From a marine group bacterium Sva0996 bin134 (lineage in GTDB: Bacteria > Actinomycetota > Acidimicrobiia > Acidimicrobiales > Bin134), in assembly GCA_002239105.1 (NCBI GenBank), contig MPNQ01000035.1:1-33600 (forward strand): a DNA stretch of 33,600 bases, in the 5' to 3' direction. Positions within the stretch are counted from its first letter, which is position 1; every line of letters starts with the position of its first letter. Position numbers and translations under genes: made by a program. The notes beneath the pieces are model-generated. The model saw only the letters and a program-made list of their open reading frames with translations. It had not been told where the DNA came from and did no database searches. Positions 19,007 through 25,794 of the stretch are shown here, in pieces.

Positions 19007-19866
19007 CCGAGCCGCAGACTCCCGCTGAGGCTTCGCCAACGGCCCGCATCGTGTGGATCAACGGTGCGCTGGTTCCCGAGGACGAAGCCCGGATATCCCC
19101 GTTCGACCACGGTTGGCTAGTGGGCGACGCCGTGTTTGAGACCCTGATCATCGTGCGGGGGATGCCGTTTTGCGCTCGCCGCCACCTGGAGCGGCTGGCC
19201 TATTCGGCTGAGCACCTGGGCGTGGCCGTTCCCGATGCCGAAGTGCTGCGGGAGGCCATGATTGCGGTGGCCGCGGCCAACGATCTCGAAGAGGGGCGGC
19301 TGCGGGTCACCGTCAGCAGCGGTACCGGGCCGCTGGGCAGCAACCGGGGCGACAGCCCGCCCACTGCCACCGTGGCCGCCACCCCCCAGCCGCCGTGGCC
19401 GGCCACCACTGCGGTGGCCACCGTCGAATGGACCATCAACGAGCGCAGCCCTTTGGCGGGACTCAAGACCGTGTCCTACGGCGCCAACGTGCGGGCGCTG
19501 GCCGCGGCCAAGGCCGCCGGGGCCAGCGAGGCCATCTTCGCCAACACCCAGGGCCAACTGTGCGAGGGCACCGGCAGCAACGTGTTCCTGGCACACCAGG
19601 GCCGGCTCATCACCCCCTCGCTGGCCGGAGGATGCCTGGCCGGGATCACTCGCCAACTGGTGATCGAATTGACCGGCGCCGCTGAACAAGACCTGCCCCT
19701 CAGCGCTCTGGCCGCGGCCGACGAGGCGTTCTTGACCTCCACCACCCGCGATGTACACCCCATTCATGCCGTCGACGGCCTCCCTCTTCCCGCCGCCCCC
19801 GGACCCCTCACTCAAGCGGCCGCCCAAGCCTTCGCCCACCTAAAGGCCACAGAGATAGACCCCTAA
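19003..19866 (+). CDS. pabC: Aminodeoxychorismate lyase (class IV aminotransferase fold)
   Basis: A 287-residue fold-type IV PLP enzyme. Visible are FDHGWLVGDAVFETL (34-48), the PLP lysine in LAGLKTVSYGANV (Lys155), and CEGTGSNVFL (187-196), which holds the cofactor phosphate. Class IV enzymes include branched-chain and D-amino acid aminotransferases, but the ATGA overlap with pabB points to PabC, which splits aminodeoxychorismate to p-aminobenzoate and pyruvate. It begins with about 14 poorly conserved residues before ARIVWINGALV. It ends in a 4-base overlap with the convergent birA. Confidence 0.88.
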   Translation: MTEPQTPAEASPTARIVWINGALVPEDEARISPFDHGWLVGDAVFETLIIVRGMPFCARRHLERLAYSAEHLGVAVPDAEVLREAMIAVAAANDLEEGRLRVTVSSGTGPLGSNRGDSPPTATVAATPQPPWPATTAVATVEWTINERSPLAGLKTVSYGANVRALAAAKAAGASEAIFANTQGQLCEGTGSNVFLAHQGRLITPSLAGGCLAGITRQLVIELTGAAEQDLPLSALAAADEAFLTSTTRDVHPIHAVDGLPLPAAPGPLTQAAAQAFAHLKATEIDP

Positions 19867-20654
19867 GAGCTCCTCAAGTGCACGACGTCTCCCACTACCA
19901 CTCTCACCCCGCCCTCCAGCAGCAAAGCACCCCGCTCATCCAATTCTTCAGCTACCCCCTCCAACACCAACCCGTCAGCCATCTCGACTGAGACCCTCTG
20001 GCCCAACGTGGCGGACTCTTGGCGGGCGGCGGCCATCAATGCGGCCCGATTCTCGGACTTGTCGATACCGTCCATCCAGCGGGAGAAACTGCCCAGGATC
20101 TCAGCCAGCAGCCCTTGTCGGTCGACCACCGAGCCGCAAACATCTTCTAGAGCCAGTGCGGTGTCCGCCGCCTCTGGAGGTGCCGCGCCGGTCCGAACGT
20201 TGAGGCCCATGCCCACCACCACGGCTTCCAGGCGATTCCCGGTTACCACCGACTCGGCCAGCACGCCGGCCAGCTTGCGATCGGCTACGACCAGATCGTT
20301 GGGCCATTTCACGCTGGGGCGCACCCCGGCCAGCGAATCGCAGGCCTCCACTGCCCCCAACGCCATCGCGGTGGTGATCAAGTGGGCCTCCTCCACGGCT
20401 AACTGGGGTCTCATCAGCACGGAGAACAACAGGCTCGTGTCCGGCGCTGCGTCCCAGGCTCTGCCTCGCCGACCGCGCCCGGCGAGCTGGTAGTCGGCGG
20501 CCAGCACTGCCTTTGGCGCTGCGCCCTGGCGGGCCTCGGCCAGCAGGTCGGCGTTGGTCGAACCGGTCTCGGCAACCCATCTCACCCGAAAACCGCAAAC
20601 CGATCTCACCCCCACTGCGCTCCCCTTGTGCTCTGATCCCCCGGCCATGTCCAC
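19863..20654 (-). CDS. birA: Biotin--[acetyl-CoA-carboxylase] ligase, monofunctional
   Basis: A 263-residue biotin protein ligase that adenylates biotin and attaches it to the carrier lysine of carboxylases. Motifs are ETGSTNADLL (near 29-38), the biotinyl-AMP loop GRGRRGRAW (59-67), KWPNDLVV (116-123) and RKLAGVLAES (126-135). There is no N-terminal winged-helix DNA-binding domain, so it is not the BirA repressor type. GTG 20654 and ATG 20648 are both possible starts. It is divergent from the biotin-carrying carboxylase subunit, whose Lys554 is its likely target, with only about 46 bases between the starts, so the enzyme and its substrate may share a regulatory region. Confidence 0.92.
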   Translation of the reverse strand: MDMAGGSEHKGSAVGVRSVCGFRVRWVAETGSTNADLLAEARQGAAPKAVLAADYQLAGRGRRGRAWDAAPDTSLLFSVLMRPQLAVEEAHLITTAMALGAVEACDSLAGVRPSVKWPNDLVVADRKLAGVLAESVVTGNRLEAVVVGMGLNVRTGAAPPEAADTALALEDVCGSVVDRQGLLAEILGSFSRWMDGIDKSENRAALMAAARQESATLGQRVSVEMADGLVLEGVAEELDERGALLLEGGVRVVVGDVVHLRSS

Positions 20655-20700
20655 CCGCCATTATTCGCGTGATCGTGAAACTCTCTGCCACCATATTGCC

Positions 20701-22467
20701 GTGTTGTCCAAGGTATTGGTGGCGAACCGGGGCGAGATCGCCGTGAGAGTAATCCGGGCTTGCCGGGAGATGGGCATCGCCACGGTGGCGGTGTACTCCG
20801 AACTCGACCGCAACGCCCTTCACGTGCGCATGGCCGACGAAGCCCATGCCCTGGGCGGCCAGACCGCGGCCGAGAGCTACCTCAATACTGAGGCAATTCT
20901 CGACATCATCGAGCGAACCGGTGCCGACGGCGTACATCCCGGATACGGCTTCTTCTCCGAGAACGCCGACTTCGCCCGGGCCATTACCGCTCGGGGGGTG
21001 GCATTCATCGGTCCAAACCCCGAGGCCATCGAGGTTATGGGCGACAAGATCTCCGCCCGCCAGGCCGCCGAGCGGGTGGGAGTCAACGGCGTCCCCGGCA
21101 CGACCGACCTCATCACCGACCCCGAGCAAGTGAGAGAATTCGGCGCCGAGCACGGCTACCCGGTGGCCATCAAAGCGGCCTATGGCGGTGGTGGCCGGGG
21201 CATGAAGGTGGTGACCGACGAGGGCGCGGTGGAAGATGCCATCGAGTCGGCCCAGCGGGAGGCCCTCAGCTATTTCGGTCGCGACGAGATCTACATGGAG
21301 CGCTACCTGGAACAGCCCCGCCACGTGGAGGTGCAAGTTCTGGCCGACAGCCACGGCAACTGCGTGTACTTGGGCACCCGCGACTGCTCTGCTCAGCGCC
21401 GCCATCAAAAGCTCATTGAAGAGGCCCCGGCCGCGGGCATCGACCCCGACGTGCTCACTGCCATGGGTGAGGCCGCGGTGAAGGTGGCCGAAGGCTGCGA
21501 CTACGTGAACGCCGGGACAGTTGAGTTCCTGTACGAGGACGGGGAGTTCTACTACCTGGAGATGAACACCCGGCTCCAAGTGGAGCACCCGGCCACTGAG
21601 CTGGTCACTGGGATCGATTTGGTGGAGCAGCAGATCAGGGTGGCCTCCGGCGAGCCTCTGCCGTTCACCCAAGAAGACATCGAGATCTCCGGCCACGCCA
21701 TCGAGGTGCGCATCAATGCCGAAGACCCCGCGGAGGGCGCATTTCTGCCGTCTCCGGGGCCGATAACCGGCCTAAAGCTACCCAGCGGCTACGGCACCCG
21801 CTGGGACGGCGGCTACGAGGCGGGTGACGAGATCAGCCAGTACTACGACAACTTGGTGGGCAAGCTGATCTGTTGGGGCCGAGACCGGTCCACGGCCATA
21901 GCCAGAACCCTCCGGGCCCTTGATGAGCTGGAGGTGAGCGGGGTGGCCACCACCATCAGCGCGGATGTGGCCATCCTGGCCCACCCCGATTTCGCCGCGT
22001 TGGCCCACTCCACCAAATGGGTGGAAGAGACGCTGGACCTCACCGGTATCAAGAGCGCGCCGTCCTCAGCGAGCCCGGAGACCGCCGACACTGAGCCCCT
22101 GGTGCAGAGGGACATCGACGTTGAGGTCAGCGGCAAGCGCTACTCGGTGCGGATGTGGGTGCCGGAGACCGCTCCGGCCACAGCCGCCGCTTCGTCGGGC
22201 GGGGCCAATCGGCCCAAGCGGGCTGCGGCCAGCAAGAGCGGGGGCAGCGGGGGCAGCGGCGACGTCACCGTGCCGATGCAGGGAACAATCGTGAAGGTGA
22301 TGGTGGCCGAGGGCGACACGGTGGAGGCCGGTGATCCCATCGTGGTGCTCGAAGCCATGAAGATGGAGAACAACGTGTGCGCCGAGAAGTCCGGCACCGT
22401 GACGGACATCCGAGTGGCCGAGGGCGACTCAGTAGGCAGCGGCGACGTCGTCGCGGTGATTGAGTAG
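20701..22467 (+). CDS. Acetyl-/propionyl-CoA carboxylase alpha subunit (biotin carboxylase + BCCP)
   Basis: A 588-residue two-function subunit of the actinobacterial AccA type. Order: biotin carboxylase N-terminal domain (VLVANRGEIAVRVIRACREM), ATP-grasp with GGGGRGMKV (162-170), catalytic region EMNTRLQVEHPATE (near 287-300), a C-terminal domain, a low-complexity linker rich in Ala/Gly/Ser (about 490-520) and a biotinyl carrier domain with EAMKMEN (Lys554). It carboxylates biotin; the acyl-CoA transferase beta subunit is not in the window. I start at GTG 20701 (TTG 20704 possible) because the family begins at this point and the upstream extension to 20554 would overlap birA. The TAG shares its G with the GTG of the downstream glycosyltransferase. 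Confidence 0.95.
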   Translation: MLSKVLVANRGEIAVRVIRACREMGIATVAVYSELDRNALHVRMADEAHALGGQTAAESYLNTEAILDIIERTGADGVHPGYGFFSENADFARAITARGVAFIGPNPEAIEVMGDKISARQAAERVGVNGVPGTTDLITDPEQVREFGAEHGYPVAIKAAYGGGGRGMKVVTDEGAVEDAIESAQREALSYFGRDEIYMERYLEQPRHVEVQVLADSHGNCVYLGTRDCSAQRRHQKLIEEAPAAGIDPDVLTAMGEAAVKVAEGCDYVNAGTVEFLYEDGEFYYLEMNTRLQVEHPATELVTGIDLVEQQIRVASGEPLPFTQEDIEISGHAIEVRINAEDPAEGAFLPSPGPITGLKLPSGYGTRWDGGYEAGDEISQYYDNLVGKLICWGRDRSTAIARTLRALDELEVSGVATTISADVAILAHPDFAALAHSTKWVEETLDLTGIKSAPSSASPETADTEPLVQRDIDVEVSGKRYSVRMWVPETAPATAAASSGGANRPKRAAASKSGGSGGSGDVTVPMQGTIVKVMVAEGDTVEAGDPIVVLEAMKMENNVCAEKSGTVTDIRVAEGDSVGSGDVVAVIE

Positions 22468-23291
22468 TGCCAAAGCCGCCAACCCAGGGCCAGGCCAACA
22501 CTTCGATCATCATCCCCAGCGCCGGCTTTGCCCACACCGGCGCAGAGACCTCGATGCTGGATCGCTGCCTGGAGACGCTTCGGCTGCTCGATCCGCCCCC
22601 TCTCGAGGTGATCGTCGTAGTCGGCGACGAGTTTCAAGGTGAATCGCCCCGATCATTGGACGGCTTTCCTGTACGGGTAGTGAACCGCGGGCCCGGGACC
22701 TTCGACTTCTCCAAGGCCATCAACTCAGGGCTGTTGGCCAGTCAGGGGGCACTGGCCCTGTTGCTCAACGACGATATCGAGGCCGAAGACTCCGACTGGC
22801 TCGGGCGGATGGCCGCTCACCTCGACGATCCAACCATCGGGGCCGTGGGGGCGACCCTGCTCTATCCCGACCGGTCGATTCAGCACATAGGCATCGAGAT
22901 CAAAGACGCCCATCCCATCCACTCATTAAGGGGCTGCCCGCTGACCGACGCCGAGGCCCACGGGGCCGACGTGGCCCGTGACGTGATCAGCGTGACCGGA
23001 GCCTGCCTGCTGGCCCGGCGGCAAGACCTGCTGGCCGTCGGCGCCCTTTCGCCGGTGTTCCCAGCCTCCTATGGCGACATCGACCTGTGCTTGCGGCTGC
23101 TCAGGTCAGGCCTTCGAGTGGTGGTGGAGCCCGCTGCGACCCTTGTCCACCACGAAAGCTCCAGCCGGGAACCGGTTATCGAGCACTGGGAGTGGGAGAG
23201 GTTCGTCCACCGTTGGGGCGAGATGACCGACCCGTGGTGCCATCTTCGTGATCACCGTCCCGACTACACCGGCTCTAAGATTCACCCATGA
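22467..23291 (+). CDS. Glycosyltransferase family 2
   Basis: A 274-residue single-domain GT-A enzyme. The N-terminus has NTSIIIPSAGF and EVIVVVGDE, the middle FDFSKAINSGLLASQG and the metal/sugar motif LLLNDDIEAED (NDD 101-103), then LLYPDRSIQHIGIEIK and the acceptor-side FPASYGDIDLCLRLLRSGLR. This wording is that of O-antigen/rhamnan-type GT2 enzymes. GTG 22467 overlaps the carboxylase stop by one base, and the TGA overlaps the start of the coiled-coil gene (ATGA). The pairing of a metabolic carboxylase with a glycan operon looks like read-through co-transcription. Sugar specificity unknown. Confidence 0.9.
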   Translation: MPKPPTQGQANTSIIIPSAGFAHTGAETSMLDRCLETLRLLDPPPLEVIVVVGDEFQGESPRSLDGFPVRVVNRGPGTFDFSKAINSGLLASQGALALLLNDDIEAEDSDWLGRMAAHLDDPTIGAVGATLLYPDRSIQHIGIEIKDAHPIHSLRGCPLTDAEAHGADVARDVISVTGACLLARRQDLLAVGALSPVFPASYGDIDLCLRLLRSGLRVVVEPAATLVHHESSSREPVIEHWEWERFVHRWGEMTDPWCHLRDHRPDYTGSKIHP

Positions 23292-23746
23292 CCGCCGACT
23301 TGGTCGATGGCGAGGACCTCGAGCAGCTTCGCCACGAAGTCCTCCGTCTGCGCGATCAAGCCCTTGGGGCTGAGGCGCGAGGAGAACATCTCCGAGGCCG
23401 CATCGCCAACCAAGAAGACCAGATCGCCGAACTGGAGAACCAAATCGCCGAGAGGGATGGCCGCATAGAGGAGTGGAAGCACCGAGTTGCCGAGCGGGAT
23501 TCCCGCATCGCTGAGCGAGACTCCGGCATCGCCGAACGGGACGACCGGATTGCCGAGCGGGATATCCGCATGTCCGAAAAGGACGCCCTCATCGCCAAGA
23601 AAAATAGCCGCATTGTCGATTTAGAAGCCCGTGTCAACGAACTGGAGGCCGAGAACCTCCGACTCCATGAAGAACTGGCCCGCCCGGCCATCGTCCGACT
23701 TGCTCGACGGTTTGCTCGGCGACCACGCAACGATGAACAGTCCTGA
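23288..23746 (+). CDS. Heptad-repeat coiled-coil protein with basic C-terminal helix
   Basis: A 152-residue protein with no catalytic domain. Residues 39-129 are thirteen consecutive heptads, each beginning with I, V, M or N; the core units follow the pattern IAERDxR (53-94). The C-terminus (about 131-145, ARPAIVRLARRFARR) is a basic amphipathic helix suited to membrane surface binding. I recognise no family. Long coiled coils in polysaccharide clusters can serve as scaffolds or length rulers, as in WbdD; here the coiled coil is a separate polypeptide. It overlaps the preceding glycosyltransferase by 4 bases and the following methyltransferase-like gene by 14 bases, so it is probably made in step with both. 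Confidence 0.8.
   Translation: MTADLVDGEDLEQLRHEVLRLRDQALGAEARGEHLRGRIANQEDQIAELENQIAERDGRIEEWKHRVAERDSRIAERDSGIAERDDRIAERDIRMSEKDALIAKKNSRIVDLEARVNELEAENLRLHEELARPAIVRLARRFARRPRNDEQS
23402..23674. repeat. 21-bp tandem repeat array encoding 13 heptads
   Basis: Degenerate 21-base units of the kind ATCGCCGAGCGGGAT plus 6 bases; the best-conserved part is 23444-23569. Copy number may vary between strains, which would change coiled-coil length in steps of one heptad. Confidence 0.75.
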
Positions 23747-24722
23747 CCTCATCGACACCGCCAGGGTCAGCGTGGAAATCGAGGCCGAGGCCAAGAAACT
23801 GCGCCGCCAAGACCCCGAGATTGCCCAACTTGAGCAGGAGATAGAACAGGTTTGGGCCGACATCGCCCCTACCCGAACTTCTACAGAGGCCGCTGGCGAT
23901 GACCGCCTTCTATTGGACCAAATGTCCTATCTGGCCGCACTAGATCCTCACGTCCCCACTGGATCGCGCCGGGGACTCCGGGGAGTCAAATGGACGATTC
24001 GCAAGCTGACCTACTGGTACGTCCGTTTCTTGACCGACCAGTTCAACGTGTTCGCCGGAATGTTGATTCGGCACCTGCGCAACCTCGATGGCCGTCTGGG
24101 CCGCTTGGAAAACGCCTCCCGGCATCCTGGCGAGCAGTCGGTTCCGGCAGGCTTGGGCATTCTCGACGATCCCCCCGAGCCGTCGGCGGCCGTGGTGTCC
24201 CACGTGGCCGGCTACGCGGGCTCGGGGCCGTGCCTGGTGTTGTCGGGAGGAGAGGGCGCCATCGTCGTAGCCATCGGCGAACGGGGCATTCACGCCCACG
24301 GAGTGGAGCAGGACCCCGACCGTGTGCTCGCCGGGCTCCATCGCCAACTCGATATTCGGACGGGTGACGTGCTCGCCTACCTGTTCGACGCCGAGGACGA
24401 GTCATTCGGAACCATTGTGCTCACCGGCGTGGTCGAGACACTCCCATTGACCAACCTGCTGGGAATGGTTGACCAGGCCAGCCGGAAGTTGAAGAAGACC
24501 GGTCGGATAATTGTGGCAGTGGCTGATCCCGCGAACCGGGATCGAGTGGAGAAGGAGCTTGGATCGGGCCTGGGTATCTCCCCTATCACTTGGCGGCACA
24601 TCTTGGAGAGTGCCAGCTTCGACGCCCGCTTGGAGCCTTGCCCCGACTCTCGCATCGCGGAGATCGTCGTCGCCCATCGCACCGAAAAGTCGGATTCCGA
24701 TTCCAACCGGGGCAAGATTTGA
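23733..24722 (+). CDS. Coiled-coil / methyltransferase-like protein
   Basis: A 329-residue protein. The N-terminal 50 residues are charged and helical (EIAQLEQEIEQVWADI); residues about 85-130 form a conserved-looking basic/aromatic region (VKWTIRKLTYWYVRFLTDQ then FNVFAGMLIRHL) of a type found in front of glycan methyltransferases. From about 160 follows a class I SAM-methyltransferase-like fold: LVLSGGEGAIVVAIGERG (motif I position), HGVEQDPDRV and KKTGRIIVAVADP. Motif I lacks the usual acidic residue and GxGxG spacing, so catalysis is doubtful. I start at ATG 23733, which gives a 14-base overlap with the coiled-coil gene; the upstream part of the open frame belongs to that gene. Likely a glycan-modifying or structural partner. 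Confidence 0.78.
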   Translation: MNSPDLIDTARVSVEIEAEAKKLRRQDPEIAQLEQEIEQVWADIAPTRTSTEAAGDDRLLLDQMSYLAALDPHVPTGSRRGLRGVKWTIRKLTYWYVRFLTDQFNVFAGMLIRHLRNLDGRLGRLENASRHPGEQSVPAGLGILDDPPEPSAAVVSHVAGYAGSGPCLVLSGGEGAIVVAIGERGIHAHGVEQDPDRVLAGLHRQLDIRTGDVLAYLFDAEDESFGTIVLTGVVETLPLTNLLGMVDQASRKLKKTGRIIVAVADPANRDRVEKELGSGLGISPITWRHILESASFDARLEPCPDSRIAEIVVAHRTEKSDSDSNRGKI

Positions 24723-25780
24723 GCCCCGCAGTTGATCTCCTGATCCCGCAGATGGCCACCGCGGACGCCACCAGCAACCACACCCGGCTGATTCGGGAAC
24801 TCCTCGAAGAGCGGGATATCGATGTCCGCATCGTGGTAGAGCGCAAGAACAGGTCGGACAGCAACACCATCCCCATAGAGAAGTGGAATGGCGAAGCCCA
24901 AGTCTCGATACTCCAACACTCCATAGGCTCGGAAGTAGCGCAGTCTGTGATCCGCAGAAACGCGCCGATCGTGCTGAACTACCACAACATCACCCCGGCC
25001 AGTTACTTCCAGGTCTGGCAGCCCGATCTGGCCAAGAGCGTTCAGAGGGGACGTCAGCAACTCAGCCAGCTCGCGCCGCTCACCCGTCGAGGGATTGCCG
25101 ACTCAGAGTTCAACGCCAAGGAACTGAGGGGGTTGGGCATCGACGACGTCGTGGTTGCTCCGGTGCTATGGCAGCTGGGCAGCAGCGCACCGCCAACCGA
25201 CCGAGACGACGGGCCGGTGGATGAAAACGGCGGGACAGTGCTGTTTGTCGGTCGGCTGGCCCCCAACAAGTGCCAGCACGATCTCGTGGCCGCCTTCGCG
25301 GTTCTGTCCCGTTTCCGGCCCCAATCACGACTGGTGCTGGTGGGCGACGCCTCCCCGCCCCAATACCTGCAGTCCCTGAAGAGCCTCGCTCGAAGGCTTG
25401 AGGTAATCGACCGGGTGGTGTTTGCCGGCAAGGTCTCCGACAAGAACTTGCTCCAGTGGTACCAGCTTTCGGATGCTCTGGCCTGCGCTTCGGAGCACGA
25501 GGGATTCGGGGTTCCTTTAGTGGAGGCCATGGCCAACGGTCTGCCGGTTGTGGCCTATGACGCCGCCGCAGTCGGCGAGACTCTTGGCGATTCAGGCATT
25601 GTTCTCAGCGACAAGCGCCCGGGAACCATGGCCATGGCCCTACACCGGGTGCTTGGCGACCAGCACCTCAGAACCAACCTGCGCCACCGAGGCATCGAGT
25701 CGGCCCAGCGATTCGATATTTCAGTCACCCGTGAGCAAATGTGGGTCGCTCTCAAGGACCTACTCGAAGCTGAGGACTGA
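24719..25780 (+). CDS. Glycosyltransferase family 4
   Basis: A 353-residue GT-B enzyme. The N-terminus AVDLLIPQMATADATSNHTR and NYHNITPASYFQVW (near 87-100) match the GT4 type that begins with a short 'nucleotide-independent' acceptor half; the donor half has LFVGRLAPNKCQHDLVAAF (near 175-193), RLVLVGD, and the EX7E motif HEGFGVPLVEAMANG (Glu261, Glu269). I choose TTG 24719: it overlaps the previous stop as TTGA, is preceded by a GGGG stretch at Shine-Dalgarno distance, and includes the beta-strand AVDLLIPQ that the fold needs; ATG 24752 would delete it. It is the last gene of the plus-strand operon and converges on the methyltransferase/kinase-like gene with only 14 bases between stops. Confidence 0.88.
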   Translation: MSPAVDLLIPQMATADATSNHTRLIRELLEERDIDVRIVVERKNRSDSNTIPIEKWNGEAQVSILQHSIGSEVAQSVIRRNAPIVLNYHNITPASYFQVWQPDLAKSVQRGRQQLSQLAPLTRRGIADSEFNAKELRGLGIDDVVVAPVLWQLGSSAPPTDRDDGPVDENGGTVLFVGRLAPNKCQHDLVAAFAVLSRFRPQSRLVLVGDASPPQYLQSLKSLARRLEVIDRVVFAGKVSDKNLLQWYQLSDALACASEHEGFGVPLVEAMANGLPVVAYDAAAVGETLGDSGIVLSDKRPGTMAMALHRVLGDQHLRTNLRHRGIESAQRFDISVTREQMWVALKDLLEAED

Positions 25781-25794
25781 CCCGAAGACTCTCC

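Noticed and set aside
20101..21696. 531-codon minus-strand open frame across birA and the carboxylase
   Set aside because: It runs antisense to the biotin carboxylase, whose ATP-grasp motifs are unmistakable, and out of frame through birA.
25444..25794. Search for a terminator between the convergent GT4 and WbdD-like genes
   Set aside because: No hairpin followed by a T-run was seen in the 14-base gap or at the gene ends.
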